Source of the DNA: Allium sativum
Lineage: Eukaryota; Streptophyta; Magnoliopsida; Asparagales; Amaryllidaceae
Assembly: GCA_030737875.1 (NCBI GenBank)
Contig: CM060918.1
Location: 775,304,552-775,368,551, forward strand
DNA: 64,000 bases
Direction of reading: 5' to 3'
Shown here: piece by piece, positions 24,008 through 37,840 of the stretch
Layout: each line of letters starts with the position of its first letter
How positions within the stretch are numbered: position 1 is the stretch's first letter
Position numbers and translations under genes: made by a program
Notes under the pieces: generated by a model
Seen by the model: only the letters and a program-made list of their open reading frames with translations
Told to the model about the DNA's origin: nothing
Databases searched by the model: none

Positions 24008-25246
24008 CGTTACTACCAAAATCAACATCGAAGAAAGCTGACGGCGAAGGGGTATCAAATAACCGAAAGCTCGTGGATGGTTCAATATAAAGTGGGGCCT
24101 AATAACGAGAAGAGAGAAAGCAGGAAGACAACCTCTCCGCTAAAGTCAGTCCGACAAGACCGTTTCGACGACATTGACTCGACGAAAGGCTCCGCGTAAA
24201 GAATTAGCCTGATCCAGAACCAAGGAAGTTAGAAACAATAGGGCTGACAGACAAAACTCAAAGGGAGACCTTCAACAAATAACCTACCCAAATACCGATA
24301 CATCTAAAGACAACAATATTGGAGGCAACCCAGAAGAACGTGAAGGCCACTCAAAATCAGATCTCGAAGTGTCTACTACATAACTACCGAAATGATCACA
24401 CCCGCAAAATAATAAAAGTGATACCGAAAGCCACCCTCCGAGAATACAGGCTACCGCAAAGGCCCTACCGGAGGGCTAGCCGAAACTCGGACTGGGATTA
24501 CAAGCCACCCGTGCTAGCCTACCTAGTACCGAAACCCGTATCGGTTTCAACCCGGCGACTATCAACATACACCACGGGGTTAATCCCCTCCACGTATTCA
24601 CGATAAGACCGAATGCCTACACCTGGAAGCTCATGTCTGCAAGCCTACATTCAGAAGCTGCCCTCGAGGATTCAAGTATCATAACCAAATGCACCCAAGG
24701 CGGCCGAAGGCCAAGCACCCAAGACCAAGGATGATACGACCGGTCGAAAGCCCAGGCAGGTCCGATAGCCATACGACGGAAGGGGCCCAAAACCATTATA
24801 AGTAGGACCCCGGGGATCGCATTGAAGGAGACTGAACCTTTTCTCTTACTTCTTGTACCCTCAAAAGTAACTCAGAAAACAATATTAATGGAGAATTCCA
24901 CTTTGTAACATCTATGTATTTCCATTAAAAGCTTAATGAAAGGAGATATTCTTATGAGAAAATTGCTTTGTAAGTGTGTACGTTTATTTCTCTAATTGTT
25001 ACGGCCGCAGTTTATTATCCATTTTTCAGAGGAGTCTAAGTTTGCCTCCATCAACACCCACAAATGGCGATCGAGCCTCAGTCACCGAGTCTAGATCTAA
25101 TCAGATAACCCTCAGTGAGCTTGCACCTTGGAGCCCTTGCATCCCAATTCCCCACTAAAGTCGAACGGGAAAGAGAACCAATCCACCCGATTTTCCCTTA
25201 AGAGTTATCCCCATTAACCCATTTACGGTGTTGACGAAAAATCTCA
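24008..25246 (+). repeat. 3' LTR of the Tat-type element
   Basis: It begins CGTTACTACCAAAATC (first T mutated to C relative to the left LTR) and ends AAAAATCTCA. It aligns throughout to 2,535-3,783 with clear point divergence, so the element is older than the giant-LTR element at 42 kb. Confidence 0.87.
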
Positions 25247-25889
25247 TTTACAATATACTTGTTATGTACGGAATTAAAGTTAACATGTAATGCAATGTAT
25301 TGGTTATAATGCAGTATGTCATATGAAAAACTATAAGAAGTGATACATTGAATGCAACTTGTGACGTGAATGATTTTAATTTGAGATGATGTATGATATG
25401 AAATAAAACGTGTAATGATAGTAATCTAAACTTAGGTTAATGATACTTATGAAAGAGATTTAAAGGATAGTAAAGATGAAAGTTTTATGGTATTCATAAC
25501 GAAAATTTTAGAATAATTCTATAGTAAAGATGAAAAAAATGTGAAGTTAGATAATCTTAGTTGGATGCTTCTTTAATATAGTAAAACTTAAAGATCTTTT
25601 TAAAGAGAATATAGAATTATATCGTATGAAGTAAGCATATATTCATAATTGTATATATATATATATATATATTTAATTTATTATGAAATATAGATCAATA
25701 TTTTGAAACAAATAAAATATAAATTTAAATTATTAGAAATGAAAATATATTAATTTGACAAGGAACCATTTATATATTAAAACTTAAAAAAGAATTCTAT
25801 AGTCATAACAAAATCATGAAATCTGGATATAAATTAAACTATAAAATTATAACTTCTTGTATTTAAACTACACATTTAAGACATAAAAT

Positions 25890-25922
<33 letters not shown>

Positions 25923-27192
25923 TATTTTTGTACCAAATTTAAGTCAAAATATTCAAGCTTTTATCAATCTTCATATGAAATCAAAATTTTATTAAGTTAC
26001 AAATATTATTTGTGATAATGTAACCCAAAATTGTTATGAAATCATATGAATAATATATAAGTTAAATTGTGCATGTTTAAACTATATAAAAGATAAGTAA
26101 ATTTATATTTTATAACAATAAAAAATTCTTTTAATATATATATTTTGAACCAAGATATAAGAAAATAAGTAGATAGACAAAGTTAATAACTAGAATTTGA
26201 ACTGGCATTTTCTTATTGAAAAGATGGAGGGAAGTTTGAAAGTTCAAAATTTGAATTTATTGGTACATATGTCGACATGCCCTTCTATGTATGTCAACAT
26301 ACATGTAGAAATTTCAAAAAAAAACATATAGTTTTGTGACTTTGGTTTTTTTTAAATTATTGATTCATATTTCAGGTTTAACTATTTCCTGAAATAATAT
26401 TAATCCTAACAAACATTCAAAATTTATTTTATTATTTTACTGTTTATTATTTTATTGATATTTTGAATTTCAAATTTGAATTTTAAATTTCAAGTTATAA
26501 TTTTTAAAGTTTAAATTTCAAATTTAAAACAAAGCAAAGCAAACGAAACATCCATTCAACCAGAAAATTTAAAAATAAGTAGGGCTTACTCAGTTTTTAG
26601 ATTCATTTCTTCGACGTTCTCTGAATTCTGAATTGCTGTGAAACACATAATTGAATTTACGATTTCTGGCTCTTCATCGCTTGATGATGAATCTGAATCA
26701 TATTTACAACTTCCGGAAATTGATGATGAGATCGATGATTTAGTAGTTTAACCAACTTGGCGTCAAATTATTGAATTCGAACTTTGAATGAATGGACACT
26801 TCAACTACTATAAACCCAAAAGTCATTTCCCTTCATAAACTCTTCTTTTCTTGATTGATGAATGATCATCTTGGTGTCTCTTGGCCAACAATCATCAAAG
26901 ATAACTTCTTTTCCTGCAAAACAACTTACTTTTTCAAAGTTGACTTTTCAAAATAACTATTTGTAATTTGAGATAATAACATCATGATGATTCTATGATA
27001 TATCTATTTAAAATTTTCAAGAAATCATATTATGATAACATGATTTTTTAATAAAATTGAATGTAGACTCATCTAATACTGATGTAATACATGAATTAAA
27101 ACTAGTGTTAACGATTATTTCAAAATTTGCCATTTAAAAAATTTCAAAAATCAGATTATAAATTTTTTGAAAGACCTTGCTCTGATACCAAT
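25247..27192 (-). mobile_element. Copia 5' internal region, degenerate
   Basis: This lies between the Tat insertion and the Copia primer site. It contains an (AC)n(AT)n microsatellite (about 25,890-25,921). A stretch around 26,225-26,430 resembles part of the Copia LTR around 27,870-28,030, both carrying an ATGTCGA...ATGTATGTC phrase. No gag or pol frame is visible, so the coding part of this Copia copy appears deleted. Confidence 0.6.
27179..27191 (-). other. tRNA-iMet primer binding site of the Copia element
   Basis: The minus strand reads CCCTAACA, one spacer base, then TTGGTATCAGAGC directly after the 5' LTR end. Confidence 0.92.
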
Positions 27193-28706
27193 TGTTAGGG
27201 ATTGCGAAATGGATTGTTAAGGCAAAACAAACACTAGAGGGGGGTGAATAGTGTTTTTGAGAATTTAAACAAAATCTAAACTTATATGAACTACTATATG
27301 AATCAAACACCACAGATACAGAATCAAACACAAATGCAAAGATAAACAAAAATAAAGTGCAGAAAAGGAAAGAACACACCGGATTTTATACTGGTTCGGA
27401 ATTGCTTCTACGTCCAGTCCCATGCAACGCTGAATCGCGTAGAGTTTTATTACTATATCAATATCCAACTACAACCTCCTTGATTTCAACTACAAGGAAA
27501 ACCACCGACTCCAACCTCCTTGATTTCACGGCTACAAGGGATACCACCGATTACTCGTCCTTGATTTCACGGCAACAAGGGATACCACCGATTACTTACA
27601 CAACCCAAATAATTACAAACAACCTTATAACTCTTCAATAACACTTGATTCAGAGAGTAATGAGTAGAGAGTGCAGAGAGAAGAAGTTTAATGAAAACAG
27701 AATTGAGTTCAGCAAAGTATAAGTGTAGAAATTATAAAAATGAGAAAGAATAACGGTGTAATGAAAGAAGATGAAAATGGAGAAGAAGAATGATAAAAAA
27801 AATTCGAAATCAGCCCTTATTTATAACATTTGAAAGGTTGCAACGTCTCTGAACCTTCATAAATACTGAAAAGACACTTCCTTTCAAATTTAAATTTCTG
27901 GCAGTTATATGTCGATATAGCCATGAATGTATGTCTACATGTCCATCATTTTTATGATTTAGAACCATTTTTAAAGTATTAAAACAATACTTAATTTCTG
28001 GAAATTCCTGGAACAAAACTAGTTGCTCAAACATTATTTTTCAAGTATAAAAACATAAGAAAATTCATTTAAACATATGATTAAAAACTTTATATATATA
28101 TATATATGTGTGTGTGTGTGATATAAAACTATGTATAATATAATTATAAACATATATATAGGAATTTTTAAAGAGATATTTGTAAACTATATATAAACAA
28201 AAAAGGTTATATGAAAACTTAGAGTTTAAATAAGAATATTATAATCAAATATAAACTTAGTAAAATATATTTAATAAAACTATAAAAATATGAATACTTA
28301 TAAATTAGAAAATATATTTGAAATCATAAGTTTGAATTTCTTGAAAGATTAAAAATTATTTTGAGAGAATTTTGAAATCAATTTGAAAATAGTTTTGAAT
28401 TTGAAAAGAGATAATTTAAAAAACAGAGTTAGAACCTGGAGTGCTATTTGGAGTCTTACATAAACTAGACTCTATTACTATAATTATCTCGAACTCTTGA
28501 AATCTTGATTACTCATGAGTCTTGAATCTACTTTGAATTTTGAATCTCTAAAAGCTCTTAAACTGTACAGTCTTCAGTATTAATTCCTATATACAAATCC
28601 TGCATATGTATATATATATATTCTAGATAAAGGTGTTAGTATATATATTTTATAATCAATGAATATTGAAATAAGGTTGTTGTCATCAAAACTCCATTAT
28701 CCAACA
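27193..28706 (-). repeat. 5' LTR of a SIRE/Maximus-like Copia element
   Basis: The minus strand runs from TGTTGGATAATGG (28,706) to CCCTAACA (27,193), 1,514 bp. It contains the phrase CACTATTCACCCCCCTCTAG near its 3' end, a hallmark I associate with SIRE-type LTRs. It also has a (TA)n(TG)n microsatellite at about 28,090-28,122. The outermost 300 bp match 1,088-1,384. Confidence 0.87.
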
Positions 28707-30511
28707 TAATCATATGGATCAGATTTGATAGTCGGTTATTTAACTATCAAATAAACAATCATGAAAATAAATGAGTTCACTGATTCAGTACTCGGCATTA
28801 CTTGGTCTTTTTAATTAAAACAAATATCGATGGTTGATTTAAACTCTTAAATCTTTCAATATTACTAATATAGTTTTTCACTTCTTATTTAACATAAGAT
28901 TTATTTTCAAACTATTTTATTTTCATACTTAGGAAAATATTCTATATTCATATCCAGTTTTCTAATTTATTAACATTTTCAAAACATCTGCTACACCACT
29001 TCTCGTTATTTATAACTGAGAAAACCAATTCGACTTATCATTCATAAAATAATGTTACGAAATCTCTCTTGTTTCATTATTTGAAAATAATAAGCAACCC
29101 TTATTCTTTAAGAATAAACCCGTTCCAAAACTCCCTTTTTCATTTCCCTTTTACCTCAAAAATACTGTTATAATTTCACACCATTCCCTTTTTATTTTCT
29201 TTACTTCGGGAATATTATTATATATATATATAATCAAATCTTCCCATTTCCATTACTTTGGAAATCTCATTATACATATCTCAAATCTTTTTATTTTCAC
29301 TACATTATTATTTCTCATATGGAAAAAATAAATTATTCTATACCTCCTTCCCATTATAACTAATATCATCTTCAGACAATCCTAGAGTCATTCAAGTTGG
29401 GGTATTTTAATTACCTCTCAGATCTTGATCAACAACGCTCTTATCTCAAGATAGAAATGAATTGTAATTCAAAATCGTTATTTCATTCTAATATCAAAAC
29501 AAATCCCATTTAACTATTTATTTAAACTATGATCTTATAATCCATTTCTTATTTTTGAAAATCTCATTTTCAAATACAACTATTATCACTTAACTCGTCG
29601 ATTAAGTAAATATTTATTAAACATCTCCTTTTCACTTTAAATTCCTTTAACCAATTTATTTCATGACACAGATGTTTATTTCAAAATCTAATTCTTAAAT
29701 CCCTTAACACGTACTACTTCAAAAATCCCTTTTTCAAATCCATTTAAACATTTCTCGCTTTGAATATCTTATTTTGATTCCCTCTATTTTACTTAACTCC
29801 ATTATGAAGTAACATTAATTTAAATTTACGTCGTTACACCTCATCGCTTTTTATAAACCTTGTTTATATAACTCAGGTTTAATATAAACTCTTTCCATCT
29901 CAATTTCCTATTAACTTAATTCAAATATTAAGTCAACATAATTTAAGCTATTGTATTCGCTTAAATTTCTTTTGTAACTTTGTTATAAAAACTCGGGTTT
30001 TAATATAAACCCCTTTATAACTCCTTTCACAATTCAATTAGATTTCACTTCGACTTCGATTACTTTTTAATGAGTTCCAATTAAAAAGAAATCTCTTAAA
30101 TTATTATTGATTAAAATAATAATTTACTTCAATCATTAACTAATGCAGAAGTAGTTAATTTCTTTATTAACTAAAATGAATAGTAAATTCCCCTTTAAAA
30201 TCTTATTAAAAATTTAAAACAAATATTCGTTAAACTATTTCATTAGATTGATTTAAAACAATTAAATTAAATAACCAATCCCTATTAAAAACGGTCGGCT
30301 TAGTCAACTCAAAACATAGTTATCTCGGTAACCAAATTGAATTGGTGCTTCCTTTAAATTAATTAATAATATAATTAATTTAAATAATTCCATTAAATTG
30401 TTTTTTTAATGTTTTGTCCAACTCTTAACCATTAGGTTAATTTTCTACTCTTTGGCTTATAAATCTGATTAACATCAGAAATTTACTTTATAAAATCATT
30501 TAGAAATTACT

Positions 30512-30521
30512 TATAAACTTA

Positions 30522-30565
<44 letters not shown>
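30512..30565. repeat. (TAA)n microsatellite
   Basis: An uninterrupted run of about seventeen AAT/TAA triplets lies within the third giant LTR. Confidence 0.95.
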
Positions 30566-31569
30566 GTATTTATTTCCTTTTAATAAACTTTTATTCTAAA
30601 TAATATCTCTCAAAATCTATCTACAGTTACAAATTATATTTTATAACTTCATATCTATCGATTCACCTGCCAGTAAATCAAAATAAACAAAATGATTCAT
30701 TTTTAAGCCATTTATTGCCAGTTACTCAACCAATATCACTTATTGGTTTAAACAAAACAAACATTGAATTCTAGGTCGACGATCAACAATTAAACCAATC
30801 CTCCAACCAGATTGGTTTAAACAATTCATAGAATGAAAATATGAAAATAAATAATATCTAACATATTTGAGGAATCCAGTTGGATCCCTCCAACCTGTTC
30901 TTCCCTGCATTCACCTAGATTATTTCAAATAGTATCATTCAATTCAATTTATTGATAATTTCAATAACAGTAAATAACGATTATTTAACATCAATCAATT
31001 TATTTAACACAACTAACAAATCAAGCAATTCATTAAATTAAACATGTTTATTTTATAAATGTGACCAACAAGGTAAGTTACCTCAAATGGGACCAATCAT
31101 TAAAATAACGATTTGATTTTCATTGAAATTAACAACGTTTAATTTCGTCAATTCAATCAATATATGAATATATATTTAACAACAAATCAACCATTAGCAA
31201 CCATAGCACACAATTTATAAAACCCAACTTATATAAAATATAAGTAGGAAGAACTGAGTGAGTTTAACTCACCTTGATTTCATTCCATTGTCAACGGCTC
31301 GTTTTAATTAAATTACCCAGTCGTTTAATTTAATTAAAAATTTCGATTGATTCAATTCCATCCATTTCTGTTCCATGGTGTGACATTCGTCGATGCGAGT
31401 CCAACGGCACCTGATTTATCCAATTCTGATCATATATGAAACTGTTATTAATATCTTACGTTTTAATATAATATTAAATTGATAATTAATTCCTTAATCC
31501 ATATTACAATTAAACAAGTTACTTTAATTTACTTTTGCTCAAAACTTTCAGGCCTGATTCCTTATTTCT

Positions 31570-32100
31570 TTTCTTTGGTTTGAACGGTGGCCGCTAATAT
31601 TTTCCCCCACTACTTTTTACCAGAAGAATTCTGTCCCATCTTCTCATTTTGCCTTCATTCTAATTGAGCCCCACTTCCTCCGTTCGAACCTTCGTTCATT
31701 AATCTGCTTGACACTTCTTTTTTTTGGTATTATCAAACCGATCGTTAGGGAGGTTTGCTTACTGTGAGTGGGACAAAACCAATTTCTCTGAAGCCAAAAA
31801 ATGACTCCCCGTGTTCCTCCGTTGTTTTCTGTGCTTCTTTTCTTTCTCCGATTTTCCTTCCATGTCTTCAAGTAGAAATTTTCAATCCCTTAAATCTGTT
31901 CTTTTTTATTTCTACTTCTTCTAATCTCACTATCCAGCTCGTCTCCCAAATCCTTACCCGCAGCTAACTCTCAGATCCCACCATCGAATTCGCACAATAA
32001 CTCACCTTCCAAAACCTAATCTACAAAACGATCTCAAATTTTCATCAGATCTTTGATTTTGTTCAACATCCTTCAATCCAGGTATCATCCTATTTTTTTG
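31570..32100 (+). other. Pyrimidine-rich, GC-richer stretch, possible leader
   Basis: The sequence is C/T-rich, and a possible splice donor CCAG|GTATCATCC lies near 32,081. Its first part occupies the same place as the pyrimidine-rich block of element 1 (11,700-12,150). Beyond about 32,000 it could be the edge of inserted gene-derived DNA. No protein is recognisable. Confidence 0.3.
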
Positions 32101-32784
32101 TTTTTTTTAGTTTAAATCACTTTTTGTTAATCAAATTTTGAATTAGTGTACCGATTTATTATCCACCTGTGAATTTTGATTGTTTCAAATCTCGATAAAA
32201 AGTGAGTCTTAATTCTATTTGTTTTTTTTTTTGCCTCAGCATTCTTCAATACAGGTATAATATATTATTTTGTTACTTTTGATTCGAATTTTGTTAGTCG
32301 AATATTGAATTAGTGTATGTGGTCATCCTATCCTATCTGTAGGTTTACGTGTTCTTAGTTCTTACATGTTGAATTATACTGCAAAGTATAAAATAGTACC
32401 ATCTAGGATCTATTTTTTAAATTGCGAGAAATGATCAATTCATCAAAGAATCCCTAGATGCGACTCTCAACTACTTAAGTGCAATTCTACTAGTTACATT
32501 ATCATATCTGCAGGTTCACCAAGCAATTATATTGTGCAAAAAGTTGAGTGAAATTTGTACCAACCATTTTGGACTGAAAAGGGAGTTCAAAAATGTTCTC
32601 AGATTTCTGTTAAAGTAATTTAATAATGATAGTTTCCAACTTAAAACGATTCATGCAAAATATCACACTTCCCTTTATGAATTTGTAGAGTTTGATGTTA
32701 GATGGAAATAAGAAATAGCGTAAGCAAAAAAAACATCATTGTTATAATCATAGGTAACTCTAATGATATATTTGAATCAGTGTA

Positions 32785-32935
32785 TTAAAAACGCACCTGA
32801 GGCATGCCTTGAGGCGAGGCGCAGGGAAAAACGCCTTGAGGCGCATCTCAAGAGGCGTTTTACCTACGAGGCTTAAGCCTCAGTTGGTTGAGGCATAAAA
32901 ACGCAAAAAAAACATACACCTCAGAGCCTCAGAAG
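32785..32935. repeat. GAGGC-rich cluster
   Basis: GAGGC or its complement occurs about ten times in 130 bp (ACGCCTTGAGGCG, CTTGAGGCGAGGCGC and relatives). The cluster is bordered by TATTAAAAACGC on the left and GCATAAAAACGC on the right. It stands out by GC content from its surroundings. Confidence 0.6.
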
Positions 32936-34569
32936 ACATCATTCTTGACTTTAAGTTAGCGTTCAGCTAGTAGAAAAAACAATAATTAAGTTTCAATACT
33001 TCTTATATATTGTCTCTTATTTACTTCTTCTCACAAAAAAATTGTTATTGTAATGTTAGATAAAAGCGGACATAGAGAAGAAAGGCGTCTTCATCAGTCG
33101 GTTGATACATATGATACAGTCGCGACCTTTGCTAGCATTAATGAATCACTTTTTTTTGTTGAATGGCACGATGCTCAACTCGCTATTAAGGTGTTCTTCT
33201 TACTGTTTTGCTATGGACTATCTACTCATCTAGAAAGCTTTCAAAATCATTTTTACATTTGAGTGATTTTTTTTTCAAAAAAACTATAAGTTAAAATGTG
33301 GTAAGGTTTTCAAAATGATTCCTAAATCATATAACATAATTTTAACCTTTTAAATCGAAAGAGTATTAAAATTATGAATCATAAATTTTAATGACTTATA
33401 TAATATGTGCTCTTTTACTAGTAATTTTGCTCTTCATAGATTATCAAATTATATTCAACTATGTAAAACCGTTGAATCTTCTTTCTTTGCTAATAATATT
33501 TAAGTATTGATGTGTCTACAGATCCTAAGTGTAGAAATTAGTTTTCTCTATGTTTCAAGTTTTAACTATATTTCATCTAGTAAATTATAGGTTTGGATTG
33601 TAGATTCAAGTATCTTAATATTTCTTACTTTGGTGTAACTTAAATGATTTTTCTCAGTTGCATTTGTAATTGAGTTTGAATTGTAGTTTGAGAATCAAGT
33701 CTATTTTGTATGAAATTGGATGTTGGAAGTGTTTTCTTTCGAATTTTTTAACTTAACTTTCGACTTTGTGCTTTTCTATACAAATAAAGCATACAATTTT
33801 ATTAACAGCTTGAAGTTTTTTAAGTGTAGATAATTCATGTTATCTACAGTTTGATATTTATAACATCTGAATATTAAAAATGAAGTATATTATGTCATGT
33901 TTGTGCATAGAATTTTCTATTACATTTTATTTCACATGCTGTTTGAAAAATCATCATTCTTACATGACTACCTTTCATATGACATGTAATATGTAACAAC
34001 TTGAATCTACTTAGAGTGTTTTACAATCTCAACTGTTGGAATAGCCTTTTTTCTAGCATATGTGGATTTATAATTGGTGAGTAACCACTAATATTTAGCA
34101 TAAACTTATAATCTATTTGCCATTCATGAATGATGATTGAGAAATTAAATAGATTAATGTTAAATTAATAAGTACATGAATTAGTACCTTTTGATAACCC
34201 TTACTGTTTGAAAACTGCACCACAAAGGAGTTCTTAGTATCATGAATGATATAATCATCTATTGGTTTGAAGTACGAGATTTTAACCTACTGCATGGACC
34301 ATAACAGCTTTTGCATATGTCTATGTCATGTTGACACACTTTCTAGCAAATATACATAGCCTTTTGGAGGGTTGACATAATCTTTTTATAGTAAACAATA
34401 AACAAGAGAAAAAAACACAGCAGTTTTTAATTTTTGAATGTATTTAATGTAAACAATATATGTAGCCTTTAATGTATCAGTTTGCAACTTAATATATCAT
34501 TTTCTAATATGAATTCTGCAGCACTATGCATATAATGAATTTCTCTGAATATTTTTATCGTTATGTAAG

Positions 34570-35722
34570 TGGATACAGTGGATGATTATAATGAGTATGG
34601 TCGTTATGTAGTGGATCTTGTTGGTGTAGAATTGTCCATGTTGTTTCATGCTTTTGGTAAGGAAGATCTAGCTTCAGATCCACTATCCTACACAATGGGT
34701 TTATTTTTTCAGGCACATAAATGAAATCCTTGACCTTTCGATTGCTCAACGATTTTCAGTGTTTCCATCTAATCAATATATCTTTTTTGTGAATATAGAA
34801 AACTTGTGATTGTTTAGAAGATGTAAATGAAATTCCAAAATCACATGTTCTGGCCTCACCAAATATGGAGTAAATATGTTGACAAATTAGACGTACTTCT
34901 AGCTTTAATGTATAGCATAGTTTTCGTGTTTTTTGAAGTCTTTGTTAATGTAGATTTTCAAGCCTAAGTAGTACTAGGGTTGCATGGCTGAATAAGTTAT
35001 TAAGTCTTATTGATGTGTAAAGTTTTTAGCTATTATCAAATTATAGACTGGTATTTCATATTATGATGGTTCAGGATTTCAGGTACGAGGAAAATTTAGT
35101 GAAAACGATGCGGTGCTTGAATGAATTAGCCATTAATGCTCTACTTGATGCCGAAGGCTGTCTTCAGTACATGCCTGCTTTGAAAGATATTGCAATCTTT
35201 AGATTTTTTGCTATCCCTTTGGCAAGTAAAATATTTCTCTGGATAAGGCTATTGTATTGATGTATTTTAGTGCTTAAACTTAGTATGTGATATTTGATTT
35301 AATCTGAAATTTTTGGCTTTCAAGACTACTCTTAATTACTTTCTCTTTGTGCATGAGGCGGAAATTCAGGATTCGGGTGTGTTATGTAATTGGATTACCA
35401 TTTGCAATCTTGGCTAATAATAATCCTAAGAGAATGGCATTTTAAGATGTGGTTCATTAATCTATATTAAACTGTTTAAGGAATATGAATCTATGTTTCT
35501 ATGGTTGTCGTTTATTGGTGAAAACGATAATAAAACGTTGTCTCTTTCATTTGTGTATCCACCTTTGATATACTAGCTGATCTGGTTACCTTATATGGTG
35601 CTTTTGTCTATAAGAATCAAGTTTAAAACACTGATTACATGTGAATTGACTTTTCCTCTTTTGTGCTAGATAATGGCCATTGCTACTCTGGCATTGTGCT
35701 ACAATAACTTATTATGTTACAG
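34570..35722 (+). pseudogene. Squalene synthase pseudogene fragment, four exons
   Basis: Four exon-like blocks in order match plant squalene synthase, the endoplasmic-reticulum enzyme that joins two farnesyl diphosphates. Block 34,570-34,712 has [11 protein letters not shown] and [13 protein letters not shown]. Block 34,799-34,892 has LEDVNEIPKS and, after a frameshift, FWPHQIWSKYVDKL. Block 35,075-35,221 has DFRYEEN, LDAEGCLQYMPAL and AIFRFFAIP. Block 35,670-35,722 has IMAIATLALCYNN. The introns are retained, so this is a duplicated genomic copy and not a retrocopy. Defects include loss of the NII residues after KT, a 2-bp deletion after PKSH, GC in place of GT at two donors, and missing exons upstream and downstream. 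It corresponds to roughly residues 165-300 of an enzyme of about 410. It lies inside a giant LTR. Confidence 0.88.
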
Positions 35723-36439
35723 TAACTTTTACTCTTTTTTTTTCATGCCGGTATATATTAAAAAAAAAATCACAACTTTTATAATTTTAGCGTCTTTTTA
35801 ATGAAATATCATTAAATCTTATCATGTCTTAGCATAAGCACATTCTTTTTTATTACACATAATGTTGTTGTTAGTTAACAAATGTGATGTTTGTTATATT
35901 ATGAGTCTGTTGCCTCTAATTTTGCTAGTATATTTTATTTTTGCTCATCATTTCAGTAGTCTATTGATTTCTCATTTTTTAGATGGATGCATGTGCACAA
36001 ACACACACATTGCGTATGTGTTTGTGTTTCTATGTATCTAAATGCATAGCTAACCAACTTTTAGGAGAGATATAATTAACTGTACTGGCAAAAGCGAAAG
36101 ACCACTAACGTCAAGGGCTGACCGTTGAGCTCACTCCGGCCTCGCAGTGCTTACATGCACATATAATATTTACAACATTTAATTATTAGTTTTGTTTTAA
36201 TAGTGCGAATAAAATGTAATATGTGTTTGTGACTGATTCGAATCAATATATTGATAGTATATTTTTAGATATAAATTGATTTACATGTAAAATTTAGTTC
36301 AGTTGAATTTCTACTTTATTAGTTATTTCCTTTTTTCTCTTAAAATACCCTATAATTTTTTAAATAAAATCTAATTTGAAATATGTTTTAACAAAAAAAA
36401 AAATATTTCATATTGAACACTTTAACGGTTGGTTTTTCC

Positions 36440-36965
36440 ACTGTTGTACGGTAATACTAGTTATATATATTAAACCCGAGCCCATCAGCTCAATATCTTC
36501 TAACCACGTTGCTATAACTTCGAACAGCCTTTACCATGCAAAGGAGGCCACTGCCTCGCCATCATCATGCAGCTCCCTGTTTACGTTGGTTTAAATATTC
36601 AAGTCCGCACTTTTTAAATACTTCAGCTGCTCAGCACCCATCTTCGTTCGTTTCAGAAGAAAACCAATGCACGACTTCCACCCTGCGCGCCGCCATTCCT
36701 TCCACCGACCGCCCATCAGACTGTACGGCTTGAGCGGCTGACCCCGCTCCATCATCGACCGGCATCTCGCCTCCCCAGCTGTCGTCCTTTGCATGAGAAA
36801 ACCCTTCGACCTCCACAGCTTTCGAGCTGATCTGCAGCCACCTCGCGAAATAAAAACACACACCACAACCGTTAAGAAGAAAATTGAGGAAGTAGAGGGG
36901 AGATTGTGGCCATTCAATTTTGGGGATGGCGGCCTGAATGCCTTTTGACCGCTGCGTGAAAACAA
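36440..36965 (-). other. GC-rich island of the third giant LTR
   Basis: The GC content is markedly higher than in the flanks. On the minus strand, open frames of 124 (36,965-36,591) and 76 codons overlap. Neither shows a domain, and the longest is Arg/Ser/Gly-rich as expected from base composition. It occupies the same relative place as the C-rich block of element 2 and the pyrimidine-rich block of element 1, so it is likely the LTR's transcribed leader. Confidence 0.4.
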
Positions 36966-37119
36966 ACTAGGGTTTGGCCATTTGGTTGTTTATACAGGGT
37001 GTTGGATATATTATTTTAGTATTATTCAAAACTTCACCATGAAGTAACTTGATAAAATTGCCACATATGACTTCCAAACGATTTAAAACTCCAAATTCTA
37101 CCATAAAAAAAATATTTCG

Positions 37120-37840
37120 GACACGATGGAATTGGTTTCGTCGAGTTCCGAGGTCGTTTGTGAAAAGTCTTTTATAAATCACAGGCTAAAAATCACGTGT
37201 TTATATTTTCTACGGTCAAAAAATAAATCCAATTAACTTGAAACTTTGAAATTCTACTAGACCTTTTCCTCATGGATCCAATGAAATTTGTTTCGTTAAA
37301 ATCGGAGTTCATTTGGCCAGTCATTTATTCCTTTAAAGTTACCTATGTCTAAATTAGCCAAAATAAAATAAACAATTATATAAAAACAAGGGCGTTTGAC
37401 GCTGCCACGATCAAACGGTAAGTCTGATTGACACGAAATTTGAAATCTTATAATAATTAATTAATACGAATCCAACGGCACAAATTTCATCGCATTTCCG
37501 GGACTGTTTCCTGATACACTATTTTTATATGCCAAACAACGCTATTTTAGACACCAAAATACCCGATGTCCAAAAAAACAAACTACCTTCCTATTCTGAC
37601 TCTAAACGTTGATACGAACTCAACGGAATTGGTTTCGTGACTTAATTCGATCGTCTGCTTAAGTTATACACAAATACCCCTCTATTAATTTAGTTACACG
37701 CTATAGAAAATGATTGGGCATTTACGGCTACCATGGCCACATACGACATCGGTTTGCCACGAAATTTAATACCGTACAATAATCTAACGTTATGGTTCCA
37801 ATGAAACTAATTTCGTTGAAAACAGACTCTATTTGCAAAA
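37120..37840 (-). repeat. Degenerate repeat modules of about 155-185 bp in the LTR
   Basis: A phrase like AACGGAATTGGTTTCGT followed by a CGAG/CGGAGTTC word recurs near 37,130, 37,275, 37,470, 37,630 and 37,805. Similar phrases in opposite orientation (TTCGACGAAACCAGTTTTGT) occur in element 2 at about 42,854 and 43,021. Confidence 0.55.

Larger units (their letters stand above)
2535..25246 (+). mobile_element. Ty3/gypsy Tat-type element, pol-less, split by a nested giant-LTR element
   Basis: Two similar LTRs of about 1.24 kb (2,535-3,783 and 24,008-25,246) lie in direct orientation. A Tat-type primer site follows the left LTR and a GAGGGGGCAAA polypurine tract precedes the right one. After subtracting the nested element at 8,147-22,349, about 6.0 kb of internal DNA remains: a broken gag, a 65-bp minisatellite and a decayed gene on the opposite strand. 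I see no protease, reverse transcriptase, RNase H or integrase, so this copy is non-autonomous. The flanking pentamers (GTATA and TTTAC) do not match, so a target duplication is not preserved or the ends have mutated. It interrupts a minus-strand Copia element. Confidence 0.85.

Noticed and set aside
34561..34749. 62-codon minus-strand frame
   Set aside because: It is the shadow of the plus-strand squalene synthase exon at 34,570-34,712.
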